Assembly (NCBI GenBank): GCA_963803425.1
Contig: CAWDMA010000001.1
Location: 682,001-746,000 of the forward strand
Direction: 5' to 3'
DNA length: 64,000 nt
Origin: DASPWW01 sp963803425
GTDB lineage: Bacteria; Actinomycetota; Thermoleophilia; Solirubrobacterales; 70-9
A model generated the notes under the pieces. The model did no database searches, had not been told where the DNA came from, and saw only the letters and a list, made by a program, of their open reading frames with translations. Of this stretch, positions 26,375-34,835 are shown in pieces (the first letter of the stretch is position 1; each line of letters opens with the position of its first letter). Position numbers and translations under genes: made by a program.

Positions 26375-28210
26375 ATGGCCCACCGCACCGACCTCCGCAA
26401 CATCGCAATCGTCGCCCACGTCGACCACGGAAAGACGACGCTCGTCGACGCGATGCTGAGACAGTCGGGGGCGTTTCGCTCCGGGCAGGAGGTTGCCGAC
26501 CGGGTGATGGACTCGATGGACCTGGAGCGGGAGCGGGGGATCACGATCCTGGCGAAGAACACGGCCGTTCATCACGGCGGGGTGAAGCTGAACATCGTCG
26601 ATACCCCCGGCCATGCCGACTTCGGGGGGGAGGTCGAGCGCGGGCTGACGATGGTCGACGGCGTGCTGCTGCTGGTCGACGCCTCCGAGGGGCCGCTGCC
26701 GCAGACGCGGTTCGTGCTCCGAAAGGCGCTCGAGGCGCGGCTGCCGGTGGTACTGGTCGTCAACAAGGTCGACCGCCCCGACGCGCGGATCGCCGCGGTC
26801 GTCGACGAGGTCTACGAGCTGTTCATCGACCTCGGCGCGACCGACGAGCAGGTCGAGTTCCCGATCGTCTACACGAACGCACGCGCCGGGCGGGCGTCGC
26901 TTGCCGACGGCGACGAGGGCACGGACCTCTCGCCCCTGCTCGACCTGATGCTGGAGCGGATCCCCGCCCCGGAGTACGACCCCGAGGCGCCGCTGCAGGC
27001 CCACGTCACGAACCTCGACGCCTCCGAGTACGTCGGCCGGCTGGCGCTGTGCCGGGTCCGCAACGGGCGGATCCGTGCCGGCCAGCCGATCGCCTGGTGC
27101 CGGACCGACGGCACGGTCGAGCGGGCCGCCGTGTCGGAGCTCTACGTCACCGAGGCGCTCGACCGCGTCGAGGCCGCCGAGGCCGGGCCCGGGGAGATCA
27201 TCGCCGTCGCCGGCCTGCCCGAGGTGACGATCGGAGAGACGCTTGCCGATCCCGAGGACCCGCGGCCGCTGCCGGTGATCACGGTCGACGAGCCCTCGCT
27301 CTCGATCACGGTCGGGATCAACACGACCGCCCTCGCGGGGCGGGACGGCGACCGGCTGACGGCGCGCCAGATCCGCGACCGCCTCGACCAGGAGCTGGTC
27401 GGCAACGTCTCGATCCGGGTCACCGACGCCGACCGTCCCGACACCTGGGAGGTGCAGGGGCGCGGCGAGCTGCAGCTCGTCGTCCTGCTCGAGCTGATGC
27501 GGCGCGAGGGCTTCGAGCTCACCGCCGGCCAGCCGCAGGTCGTGATCCGTGAGATCGACGGCAGGGCCCACGAGCCGGTGGAGCGGCTGGCGATCGACCT
27601 GCCCGAGGACTACGTCGGCGTCGTCACCCAGCTCCTCGCGCTCCGCAAGGGGCGGATGGAGCAGATGGTGAACCACTCGACCGGCTGGGTGCGGCTCGAG
27701 TATCTGGTTCCCGCGCGGGGGCTGATCGGCTTCCGGACCGAGTTCCTGACCGAGACCCGGGGAACCGGGATCCTGCACCACGTCTTCGACCGCTGGGAGC
27801 CGTGGAGCGGCGAGCTTCGCACTCGGCCGAGCGGCGCCCTGGTCTCCGATCGCCAGGGCGAGACGGCGAGCTTCGCGCTGTTCGGGCTCCAGGAGCGCGG
27901 GACGCTGTTCGTCGGCCCCGGCGAGCAGGTCTACGAGGGGATGATCGTCGGCGAGAACTCGCGCTCCGACGACCTCGACGTAAATCCCACCAAGCAGAAG
28001 CACCAGACCAACGTCCGCGCTGCAGCCGCAGACCAGCTCGTCCGGCTGGTCCCGGCGCGCCGGCTCTCGCTCGACCAGGCGCTCGAGTTCCTGCGCGAGG
28101 ACGAGGCGGTCGAGATCACCCCGAACGCCGTCCGGCTGCGCAAGGCCGAGCTCGGCAAGACCGAGCGGCGCAAGGCGGCGCGGAGGGCGAAAGCGGCGGT
28201 CGCGCCCTGA
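26375..28210 (+). CDS. typA: Ribosome-associated translational GTPase TypA/BipA
   Basis: The 611-aa protein has full family length. GTPase motifs are intact: G1 VAHVDHGKTTLVDAML, the RGITI switch (ERERGITILAKNTAV), G3 DTPGHADFGGEVERG, G4 VVNKVDRPDARI. The family-specific C-terminal domain contains RLEYLVPARGLIGFRTEFLT and ENSRSDDLDVNPTKQKHQTN, then LSLDQALEFLREDEAVEITP. TypA binds the 70S ribosome at the EF-G site and affects growth under stress and cold. A TACCAT box 10 nt before the ATG suggests a leaderless transcript independent of the cox operon. It sits between two copies of a 45-bp repeat, which suggests insertion into an older cox-yceI junction. Confidence 0.95.
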   Translation: MAHRTDLRNIAIVAHVDHGKTTLVDAMLRQSGAFRSGQEVADRVMDSMDLERERGITILAKNTAVHHGGVKLNIVDTPGHADFGGEVERGLTMVDGVLLLVDASEGPLPQTRFVLRKALEARLPVVLVVNKVDRPDARIAAVVDEVYELFIDLGATDEQVEFPIVYTNARAGRASLADGDEGTDLSPLLDLMLERIPAPEYDPEAPLQAHVTNLDASEYVGRLALCRVRNGRIRAGQPIAWCRTDGTVERAAVSELYVTEALDRVEAAEAGPGEIIAVAGLPEVTIGETLADPEDPRPLPVITVDEPSLSITVGINTTALAGRDGDRLTARQIRDRLDQELVGNVSIRVTDADRPDTWEVQGRGELQLVVLLELMRREGFELTAGQPQVVIREIDGRAHEPVERLAIDLPEDYVGVVTQLLALRKGRMEQMVNHSTGWVRLEYLVPARGLIGFRTEFLTETRGTGILHHVFDRWEPWSGELRTRPSGALVSDRQGETASFALFGLQERGTLFVGPGEQVYEGMIVGENSRSDDLDVNPTKQKHQTNVRAAAADQLVRLVPARRLSLDQALEFLREDEAVEITPNAVRLRKAELGKTERRKAARRAKAAVAP

Positions 28211-28223
28211 GCTGCAACCAGGA

Positions 28224-28268
28224 CCCAGGCCGTCTACCGCGATTGAGGCGGCAGCCGACCCTCGGCCT
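28224..28268. repeat. Direct repeat copy 2 flanking typA
   Basis: This is the second copy of the 45-bp repeat at 26298-26342. It starts 14 nt after the typA stop and runs into the 3' end of the convergent yceI gene, supplying its last codons (GRLPPQSR). On the plus strand it still reads QAVYRD-stop, the end of the CoxL fragment, although no such gene precedes it here. Confidence 0.75.
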
Positions 28269-28785
28269 CGACCTCGACGTCGTCGGCGACCTTGAGCGCT
28301 CCGAACAGCGCCGAGTACGGCTTCATCCCCCAGTCCGTCTGCTTCAGGGTGGCGGAGCCGGTCAGCTTTCCGCCCTCGCCGATCACGACCTCGAACGCGA
28401 TCGGCTTCGTGGCGCCGACGATCGTCAGCTCCCCGTCGACGGCGAGCTTGCCGGTCTCCGGGGCCCGGAGCTCGGTGGACCGGAACTCGATCGGCTGCTT
28501 CATCAGCACCTCGTCGTCGATCGTCTGCTCGATGTTGGCGATGTCGTCGTCGCCGAGCTCGAAGGCGCCCCCGGTGCCCTCGATCACGCGAAGGGAGGTG
28601 GCGTCGGCATCGAGCTCGAGGCGGGACTTCGCGATTTCCTCGCCGATCACCAGCGTCGCCGACCAGGAGGTGACGCGCAGCAGCAGGTCGTGGCCCGCCT
28701 TCGCGGCGGCCCCGCCCCGCGCGGTCCGCACGGAGAGGGTGACGTCGTCCGGCCCAAGCGTGTGCTCGCCCGACGGAAGCGCCAT
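28234..28785 (-). CDS. YceI family protein
   Basis: The 183-aa protein has the lipocalin-like YceI pattern: GEHTLGPDDVTLSVRTARGG, AGHDLLLRVTSWSATLVIGE, IEFRSTELRAPETGKLAVDG, GATKPIAFEVVIGEGG, then LKQTDWGMKPYSALFGALKV. YceI proteins bind polyisoprenoids or amphiphiles in an eight-stranded barrel. No signal peptide is present, so this one may be cytoplasmic, as in other actinobacteria. A TATATC box 8 nt before the ATG suggests a leaderless transcript, divergent from coxG. The last residues come from the repeat shared with the left side of typA. Confidence 0.85.
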   Translation of the reverse strand: MALPSGEHTLGPDDVTLSVRTARGGAAAKAGHDLLLRVTSWSATLVIGEEIAKSRLELDADATSLRVIEGTGGAFELGDDDIANIEQTIDDEVLMKQPIEFRSTELRAPETGKLAVDGELTIVGATKPIAFEVVIGEGGKLTGSATLKQTDWGMKPYSALFGALKVADDVEVEAEGRLPPQSR

Positions 28786-28831
28786 TCGGCGAGGATATAT
28801 CGAGGCATGCAAGCGAGGAGAGAGGCAACCA

Positions 28832-29263
28832 GTGGCTACTGAGCTCGACCATTCCTTCACGACGTCGAAGTCGATCGACGAGACCTTCGCGACGATCACC
28901 GACCTGGACCGGATCATCCCCTGTGTCGAGGGCGGGAAGGTGACCGAGGTGACCGGCCCCGACTCCGTGAAGGCTGAGATCGCCGTGGCGATGGGGGCGA
29001 TGTCGATGAAGTTCGCGGGCACCGTCGAGATCGCCGAGGAGGACGAGGCCGCCCACAGGGCCCTGATGCGGGTGAAGTCGAAGGAGGTCGGGGGCGACGG
29101 GCACGCGAACGCGGACGTCACCTTCCAGGTGAACGATGGCGGCGGCACGATCCACACCTCGGCGCAGATCGTCGGGAAGGCGGCCTCGATGGGGGAGGGC
29201 GTCGTGGTCGGGGTGCTGGACGCGATGATCACGGACTTCGCGGGCAAGATCGACGGGGCTTAG
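28832..29263 (+). CDS. coxG: CoxG-type SRPBCC protein (CO dehydrogenase subunit G family)
   Basis: The 143-aa protein has the CoxG pattern: HSFTTSKSIDETFATITDLD, RIIPCVEGGKVTEVTGPDSV, MGAMSMKFAGTVEIAEED, SKEVGGDGHANADVTFQVND, then a C-terminal helix. CoxG proteins resemble START domains. They have been linked to membrane attachment of CO dehydrogenase and to delivery of quinone-type electron acceptors. The GTG at 28832 has a strong GAGGAGAGAGG upstream. It follows the cox cluster but is separated from it by typA and yceI, so it is probably transcribed on its own with the next zinc-ribbon gene. Confidence 0.88.
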   Translation: MATELDHSFTTSKSIDETFATITDLDRIIPCVEGGKVTEVTGPDSVKAEIAVAMGAMSMKFAGTVEIAEEDEAAHRALMRVKSKEVGGDGHANADVTFQVNDGGGTIHTSAQIVGKAASMGEGVVVGVLDAMITDFAGKIDGA

Positions 29264-29536
29264 ATGGCGACGGTCGCGATGCGGGAGGTCGAGGCGGGCG
29301 AGGTGCCGCCCGGCGGCGGGACCGCGGTTCAGGAGGATCCCGGTCGGCCCGCGTTTCACGGGAACGGCCCGAACGACTACGTGTGCGTCAAGTGCGGCAA
29401 CCTGCTCGCCGAGGCGATGGACCCGTGGCACATGACGAAGAAGGTGCGGGTCAGGTGCGGGCGCTGCAAGACCGTGAACGTCGCGATCGAGCCGCCCGAG
29501 GTGAGGGCCGCGCTCGAGGCGAGGAGGCCACGTTGA
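29264..29536 (+). CDS. Zinc-ribbon protein (90 aa)
   Basis: Two C-x2-C pairs (YVCVKCGNLL and RVRCGRCKTVNVA) with a linker of about 20 residues form a zinc ribbon. The first 35 residues are Gly/Pro-rich, and a helix ends the protein. It follows coxG directly, with ATG right after the TAG, so the pair is co-transcribed. A regulatory or scaffold role is possible; the sequence gives no target. Confidence 0.7.
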   Translation: MATVAMREVEAGEVPPGGGTAVQEDPGRPAFHGNGPNDYVCVKCGNLLAEAMDPWHMTKKVRVRCGRCKTVNVAIEPPEVRAALEARRPR

Positions 29537-29565
29537 TCGCCGAGGGCATATAGGGTTGACGCGGG

Positions 29566-29991
29566 ATGAGGGTGCCGCCGCTGCTTTCGGAGCGACCGCG
29601 ACCGATGCAGTTCCTGCTCGCGGTCGTCGTCCCTGCGGTGTTCGGCGCGATCACGGGGATCGCGCTCGGGATCTCGGCGGCGCTGTACCTGGTGCTCGCG
29701 ATCGCCGGCCTGATCGGGGCGATCGGGGCCGGGCTGGAGCACCCGGGCCCGGGGCCCGGGGCGCTCCGCGGAATCCTCGCCGGCCTCGTGTTCGGCGGCG
29801 CGATCCTGATCGCCCACGAGATCTCGGGCGCGGAACCCGAGCGGGACCTCCCGGATCCGCCGATCGCGCTGCTGCTGATCACGGTCGGGTTCGCGATCCC
29901 GTTCGCGGCGATCGGGGGATGGCTGCGGGGGCGGATGGTGGCCCGGGGTGCCACCGAGTCGGAGCACGAGGTTCCGGGCCCACTCGGCTGA
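29566..29991 (+). CDS. Four-helix membrane protein of unknown function
   Basis: The 141-aa product has four hydrophobic segments: FLLAVVVPAVFGAITGIALG, SAALYLVLAIAGLIGAIGAG, GALRGILAGLVFGGAILIAH and ALLLITVGFAIPFAAIGGWL. A Pro/Gly-rich loop separates segments two and three. No known motif is seen. A TAGGGT box (29551-29556) lies 9 nt before the ATG, so the message is probably leaderless. The gene ends 16 nt before zwf and may be co-transcribed with it. Confidence 0.65.
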   Translation: MRVPPLLSERPRPMQFLLAVVVPAVFGAITGIALGISAALYLVLAIAGLIGAIGAGLEHPGPGPGALRGILAGLVFGGAILIAHEISGAEPERDLPDPPIALLLITVGFAIPFAAIGGWLRGRMVARGATESEHEVPGPLG

Positions 29992-30007
29992 CCCCGTCGC
30001 CGGAGCC

Positions 30008-31483
30008 GTGAGCGTCGCCACCTCGACGGCTTCGGACCCCGCGCGAGTCGCGCACGCGCCGCCGGACCATGTGATCGTGCTGTTCGGAGCGACCGGCGAC
30101 CTCGCCAAGCGGAAGCTGTTCCCGGCGATGCTGAATCTCGCCGCCGCGGGGATGATGCCGAGCCGCTACCGGATCATCGGCACCTCACGACGCCGGCTCG
30201 ACGACCGGGAGCTGCGCGAGTTGGCCGCCGCGGCGGCGCGCGAATCCGGACGCGCGCCCGTCCCGGACCGGACCTGGGAGGAGTTCGCCGCGGCTCTGTC
30301 GGGGGTGAGCGTGGGGGATGGGCTGGTCGAGCTGCGGGACGCGATCGCGGGCGCCCGGAAGGAGCTCGGGGCCGACGCGAGCCTGCTCCACTACCTGGCG
30401 CTTCCTCCCGACGGGATCGGCGAGACCGTCGGCGAGATCGGGGATGCCGGCCTCGCCGCAGGGGCCCGGCTCGTGGTCGAGAAGCCGTTCGGGCTCGATC
30501 TCGCCTCCGCGCGCGAGCTCGACGCCTGCCTGCTGCGGGTGTTCGACGAGAGTCGCGTGTTCAGGATCGACCACTACCTGGGTCGCGAGGCCGTTCAGAA
30601 CCTGCTCGCGGTCCGGTTCTCGAACGGGATGTTCGAGCCGGTGTGGAACCGCGACCACATCGACCACGTTCAGATCGAGATTCCCGAGACGCTCGGAATC
30701 GACATGCGGGCCCGGTTCTACGACCGGGTCGGCGCGTATCGGGACATGGTCGTCACCCACCTGTTCCAGGTGCTCGGGTTCGTAGCGATGGAGCCGCCCG
30801 TCGCGCTCCGTCCCGATGCGCTGACGGCGGAGCGGGCGAAGGTGTTTGACGCGATGCTGCCGATCGAGGCCGACCATGTCGTCCGGGGTCAGTACGACGG
30901 GTACCGGGATCTCGACGGAGTCGCCCCGGACTCCGACACGGAGACCTTCGTCGCCCTGCGCGCGTACGTGGACAACTGGCGGTGGGCGGGCGTCCCCTTC
31001 TACCTGAGGACCGGGAAGCGCCTCGCCCAAAGCCGCCGTCTGCTGACGATCGCGTACAAGCGGCCCCCGCAGCGGATGTTCCCGGTCGACTGCCGTCACG
31101 TCGCCGAGTCGTTCGGGCGCGACCACCTCAGCTTCGACCTCGGCGATCCCGCGACGATCTCGGCGAGCTTCCTCGCCAAGGTCCCGGGGCCGGAGCTGCA
31201 GCTCGGAGAGGCGACGATGGGCTTCAGCTATGAGACCGGCTTCGCCGGGCCCGAGCAGGCGCTGGACCCGTACGAGCGCCTGATCCACGACGTGATGGTC
31301 GGCGATCGGCTCCTGTTCACGACGTCGGGTCCGATCGAGCGTCTCTGGGAGGTGTCCGCGCCGCTGCTCGACGACCCGCCGCCGGTGCACCCGTACGAGC
31401 CCGGATCGTGGGGCCCCGAGTCCCACCACGGTGTGATCGGGCCGCGCCGGTGGCACCTCCCCGGCCACGGCACCGGCCCCTAG
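30008..31483 (+). CDS. zwf: Glucose-6-phosphate 1-dehydrogenase
   Basis: The 491-aa protein has the NADP-binding motif VIVLFGATGDLAKRKLFPAM and the active-site motif RIDHYLGREAVQNLLAVRFS. In the latter, His is the base and the usual Lys of GKE is Arg, as in many bacteria. VEKPFGLDLASA provides the Lys that contacts glucose-6-phosphate, and VPFYLRTGKRL follows. It catalyses the first step of the oxidative pentose phosphate route. GTG 30008 is chosen because the protein core starts 24 residues later; the open frame extends 20 codons upstream into the membrane-protein gene. Confidence 0.95.
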   Translation: MSVATSTASDPARVAHAPPDHVIVLFGATGDLAKRKLFPAMLNLAAAGMMPSRYRIIGTSRRRLDDRELRELAAAAARESGRAPVPDRTWEEFAAALSGVSVGDGLVELRDAIAGARKELGADASLLHYLALPPDGIGETVGEIGDAGLAAGARLVVEKPFGLDLASARELDACLLRVFDESRVFRIDHYLGREAVQNLLAVRFSNGMFEPVWNRDHIDHVQIEIPETLGIDMRARFYDRVGAYRDMVVTHLFQVLGFVAMEPPVALRPDALTAERAKVFDAMLPIEADHVVRGQYDGYRDLDGVAPDSDTETFVALRAYVDNWRWAGVPFYLRTGKRLAQSRRLLTIAYKRPPQRMFPVDCRHVAESFGRDHLSFDLGDPATISASFLAKVPGPELQLGEATMGFSYETGFAGPEQALDPYERLIHDVMVGDRLLFTTSGPIERLWEVSAPLLDDPPPVHPYEPGSWGPESHHGVIGPRRWHLPGHGTGP

Positions 31484-31494
31484 CACCTCGCGGG

Positions 31495-31980
31495 CTACGT
31501 CACGTCCCAGCTGAACTCGGCGTCGACGATGTCCTGGTAGTCGTAGGACGAGCCGGTGTCCTCGAACCCGAAGGTGACTTCCTTCGGCCTGCTGTGCGAG
31601 GGGATCTCGAACACGATCCAGCCCCCGCCGCAACCCTGACGCTGGGAGGAGAAGTCCTGCGGGTAGTTCCGCTGCGGGAACTTCAGCTTCGCCTGATCCC
31701 CGTCTGTGGTGACGACGCCGAAGTCCCAGGCCCCGATCGCGCCGCCGTGGTCGCTGCACACCTTCACCCGGGTCCCGACCAGCTTCGAGCCCGCAGACGG
31801 CTGCGACAGCCCGGTTACGTCGTTCGCGTCGACCGGAACCGACGTGTCGACGTCTGCGACCGTCACCTCCACCCCGTTCGCCTTCAGCGTGTCGCCGACC
31901 TTCCCCGACTCCGACGTCGTCCCGCACCCCGATACCGCGGCCACGACCGCGAGCACGCACACGAGGGCGCCCGCCCTCAC
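31495..31980 (-). CDS. Lipoprotein with DUF4352-like domain
   Basis: The N-terminus (RAGALVCVLAVVAAVSGCGT) is a lipoprotein signal with lipobox V-S-G-C. The mature part starts with Ser/Thr-rich sequence. It then has the strand pattern of DUF4352 (NGVEVTVADVDTSVPVDAND, LVGTRVKVCSDHGGAIGAWD, FGFEDTGSSYDYQDI), an immunoglobulin-like fold. The GTG at 31980 overlaps the SDR stop (GTGA), placing it last in the encapsulin operon. A second Cys pair (VCSDHGG, QGCGGGW) could form a disulfide. Confidence 0.75.
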   Translation of the reverse strand: MRAGALVCVLAVVAAVSGCGTTSESGKVGDTLKANGVEVTVADVDTSVPVDANDVTGLSQPSAGSKLVGTRVKVCSDHGGAIGAWDFGVVTTDGDQAKLKFPQRNYPQDFSSQRQGCGGGWIVFEIPSHSRPKEVTFGFEDTGSSYDYQDIVDAEFSWDVT

Positions 31981-32657
31981 CACGGGATCGGCTCCCGGTT
32001 CCGGAAGAAGCCACCGTTCGGGCCGCCGTCGTCCAGCGTCGCCAGCCACACCGCCGTGTCGGCCCCCTCGGCCACCGAGCGCGGCGCGCCGGCACCCCCC
32101 ATGTCGGTTCGGACCCACCCGGGACACATCGAGTTCGCGAGGATCCCGCTTCCCGCCTCGTCGTTGGCGAGGATTCGGGTGAGCGCGTTCATCCCCGACT
32201 TCGAGACCCGGTACGCCGCCGTGCCGCCGTTCATGTCCGTGAGCTGCCCGGACCCGCTCGACACGTTCACGATCCGGCCGTGTCCGCCCGTTCGCAGCAG
32301 CGGCAGCAGCGCCTGGGTCAGCCGCCACGCACCGAACAGGTTCGTCTCGAGGACCTCGTGCGCCACCTCGAGGTCGTACTCCCCGACGCTCTCGTAGCCG
32401 CCCGCGATCCCGGCGTTGTTGACGAGCGCGTCGAGCCTTCCCGGGTCCGCCTCGACTCGCTTCCGCGCCGCGTCGACGCTCGCGTCCGAGCTCACGTCGA
32501 GCTCGATCGCGCGGACGGAGTCGGACCCCTTGATCCGCGCCGCGTCCCGGGACCCGGCCAGCACCAGGTAGCCGTGCCGGTCGCCGAGCTCGCGGGCGAT
32601 CTCGGCCCCGATCCCTCGATTGGCCCCGCTGACCAGGGCGACGGGACGCTCCGCCAC
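31977..32657 (-). CDS. Short-chain dehydrogenase/reductase
   Basis: The 226-aa classical SDR has the coenzyme motif ALVSGANRGIGAEIARELGD and NNAGIAGG. The catalytic Ser is in IVNVSSGSGQ, and Tyr-x3-Lys is in TAAYRVSKSGMNALTR. CPGWVRTDMGG follows. It is closest in pattern to carbonyl-reductase-like SDRs that use NADPH. The substrate is unknown. It lies 7 nt after the flavin amine oxidase in the encapsulin operon and overlaps the lipoprotein start. It could reduce the aldehyde made by an amine oxidase; this is inference. Confidence 0.85.
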   Translation of the reverse strand: MAERPVALVSGANRGIGAEIARELGDRHGYLVLAGSRDAARIKGSDSVRAIELDVSSDASVDAARKRVEADPGRLDALVNNAGIAGGYESVGEYDLEVAHEVLETNLFGAWRLTQALLPLLRTGGHGRIVNVSSGSGQLTDMNGGTAAYRVSKSGMNALTRILANDEAGSGILANSMCPGWVRTDMGGAGAPRSVAEGADTAVWLATLDDGGPNGGFFRNREPIPW

Positions 32658-32664
32658 CGCGGTC

Positions 32665-34032
32665 CTAGGCTGCGACGCCCGCCATGCAGGCGCGGGCGGC
32701 GCGCTCGCCGGAGCGGGTCGCCCCCTCCATGTGGATGTGCCCGAGGCCGGCGATGTCGGTGCACGCCCAGCTCAGCGGCCCGATCGGGTCGCGGAGGCGT
32801 TCGCCGAACCGGGTCAGCCCGCCGGGGCCGTAACTGGTTCCGTACGCGCCCCGGGTCCACTCCTCGCTCGACCACTCCACCTCGATGTAGTCGGTCGCGT
32901 CGAGCGCGTGCGGGCCGACGTACTTCGCCATCCCCTCGAGCACCTCTGTCCGGCGCGCCTCGGGGCTCGATGCTCCGGCGCGCTCGGCGTTCTCGCCCGC
33001 CAGGAAGGTGCACAGCACCCCGGCGGACGCCGAGGGCGGAGAGTTGTCGTACAGCTCGCGGACCAGCTCGTTCGGCGCGAACCCCTGGCCCGAGAGCCCG
33101 TCCTGGCGCCAGAACGGCTCGTCGTACACGGCGAGGATCTTGGTGACGACCCCCTGCGACAGCGCCTGCTGCAGACGCATCCGCCACGCTGGGAGTGCGG
33201 GGCGGAACCGGATCGCGTCGGTGAGGTTCGGCGGGATCGCGATGATCGCGGCCCGCGCCTTCACCCGCACCGACTCCGCGTCGATCTCGACGCCCTCGTC
33301 CGACCACCGGATGTCCCGCGCAGGGGCCTCGAGCACGACCCGCTCGCCGAGCCGCTCCGCCATCCGGATCGAGATCAGCTGGGAGCCGCCGACGACGCGG
33401 TAGGCGAGGCACTGGTCGGGCTCGAACAGCTCGTAGGTGCCGCCGGCGCCGGCGATCATCCACATCCCCTGCAGCAGCGAGAACGTGTGCGCGGGCTTCG
33501 CGAGAAAGCCGCCGGCGAGCCACGAGCGCAGCAGCCCCCGGGCCATCTCGTCGTCGACCTCGCGCCGCAGCCACGCCTCGAACGTGATCGCGTCGAGCTC
33601 GGCGGCGTCCGGGTGCTCCCAGGGGGCCTCCGGGTCGAGCTCCTTCGCGAGCGCGTCCAGCTTCGAGTCGGCCTGCTCGTACGCCTTCGCCGAGACCGAC
33701 CCGAGCGGCGCGTCGTGACCGGTGTACCGGTGCACCGTCCCCGACGGCTCGATGTAGGTGTGCCGGCCGTCGCGCCAGCACTCGAACAGCTCGATGTCGA
33801 GGTCCTCGAGCAGCGCGTGCATCGCGGTCTGGTAGGGGGCGACCCACTGGCCGCCCAGCTCGTTCGCCTCGCCGCCGATCTCGGTGTTCCAGGTTCTCCC
33901 GCCGACCCGGTCGCGGGCCTCGAGCACGGCCACGTCGATGCCCTCCCGGGCGAGCGTCGAGGCGGCCGTCAGCCCGGCGATCCCGGCGCCGACCACTGCG
34001 ACCTCGGTCTCGATCGCGCGCTCCGCGTTCAT
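32665..34032 (-). CDS. Flavin monoamine oxidase-type enzyme
   Basis: The 455-aa protein has the FAD-binding motif VAVVGAGIAGLTAASTLARE and the arginine loop LEARDRVGGRTWNTEIGGEA, followed by ELGGQWVAPYQTAMHAL. The C-terminal FAD segment has GYGTS-like AYGTSYGPGGLTRFGE and an aromatic-cage region. These enzymes oxidise primary or secondary amines to imines with H2O2 release. ATG 34032 overlaps the encapsulin stop (ATGA). The C-terminus (ERAARACMAGVAA) shows no encapsulin cargo peptide, so it is probably outside the shell. A related gene lies at 39225. Confidence 0.88.
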   Translation of the reverse strand: MNAERAIETEVAVVGAGIAGLTAASTLAREGIDVAVLEARDRVGGRTWNTEIGGEANELGGQWVAPYQTAMHALLEDLDIELFECWRDGRHTYIEPSGTVHRYTGHDAPLGSVSAKAYEQADSKLDALAKELDPEAPWEHPDAAELDAITFEAWLRREVDDEMARGLLRSWLAGGFLAKPAHTFSLLQGMWMIAGAGGTYELFEPDQCLAYRVVGGSQLISIRMAERLGERVVLEAPARDIRWSDEGVEIDAESVRVKARAAIIAIPPNLTDAIRFRPALPAWRMRLQQALSQGVVTKILAVYDEPFWRQDGLSGQGFAPNELVRELYDNSPPSASAGVLCTFLAGENAERAGASSPEARRTEVLEGMAKYVGPHALDATDYIEVEWSSEEWTRGAYGTSYGPGGLTRFGERLRDPIGPLSWACTDIAGLGHIHMEGATRSGERAARACMAGVAA

Positions 34033-34835
34033 GGGGCGAGCGTCACGGCCGCCTCCGGCGTCGCGACGCGGAAGCTGAAGCTCTCCTGCAGGTAGAGCTG
34101 GACCGCATCGGCGTCGTGGCTGTCGTACCCGATCGCGAGGTCCTCTCCCGACTCGAACAGGAAGTCTCCGCCGCGGAGGCTGACCACGGCGCCGCCCTTC
34201 ATTCCCGGCGCCCACACGATCGGGCCGCGGTCGACGATGTCGCGGAGGTGATCGAGCAGCGGGTAGCCGCCGTGCTCGGAGGTCTCGAGCACGTTCGTGT
34301 GCGCCTCGGGGCCGAGCGCCAGCCCGTAGGGCCCGCCCACGCCGACACACAGGAGCGCGTCGACCGCCTTTGCGACGTGACGGGGGTAGCGCTCGCCGTC
34401 GGAGCCGAGCGCGATCGGATCATGCGGCGAGGCTTCCACGATCCCGCCGATCGCGGCGCCCTTCCAGCCGTGGAAGACGGCCGTGTTCTCCGCGACGGCG
34501 ACCCCGTGCGCCGCGTCGTCGAGCGGACCGAGGTCGGCGTCCTCCGCGCCGCGATCCGCGTCCGCGAGCTCGGATCGGCCGATCGCGAACGGCGCCCGGA
34601 CCTCGACCAGCGGCAGGACCCGGCGCTGAACCGCGTCGACGCCGTCGCGGATCCCGTCCTTGACCTGCTCGGCGCGGCCGAGGTTCGTCGCCGAGTGCTC
34701 CCACCCGTGCGGTCCGGAGAAGTCGACCAGCTTGCGCGCCGCCAGCGCCGGGGTGAGCCGGGCGCGGGCCTCGTCGTCGAGCAGCTTCCAGCCCCGATCG
34801 GTGATCGGTGCGTGCTCGCGGAGCAGGTGGCTCAT
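34029..34835 (-). CDS. Family 1 encapsulin shell protein
   Basis: The 268-aa protein begins HLLREHAPITDRGWKLLDDE and LVDFSGPHGWEHSATNLGR, the strongly conserved N-terminus of HK97-fold encapsulins (linocin M18 family). GRSELADADRGAEDADLGPL and AENTAVFHGWKGAAIGGI follow, then DFLFESGEDLAIGYDSHDAD with the usual C-terminus. The shells are icosahedral and load enzymes by a short C-terminal peptide. It overlaps the encapsulated ferritin upstream and the amine oxidase downstream by 4 nt each, so all are coupled. The native cargo is most likely the upstream ferritin. Confidence 0.95.
   Translation of the reverse strand: MSHLLREHAPITDRGWKLLDDEARARLTPALAARKLVDFSGPHGWEHSATNLGRAEQVKDGIRDGVDAVQRRVLPLVEVRAPFAIGRSELADADRGAEDADLGPLDDAAHGVAVAENTAVFHGWKGAAIGGIVEASPHDPIALGSDGERYPRHVAKAVDALLCVGVGGPYGLALGPEAHTNVLETSEHGGYPLLDHLRDIVDRGPIVWAPGMKGGAVVSLRGGDFLFESGEDLAIGYDSHDADAVQLYLQESFSFRVATPEAAVTLAP

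Noticed and set aside
25799..29431. Minus-strand open frame of 1210 codons opposite coxE-CoxL fragment-typA-coxG
   Set aside because: It is antisense to several well-identified genes, has a skewed Arg/Asp/Gly composition, no motif and no start signal; long antisense frames are common at this G+C content.
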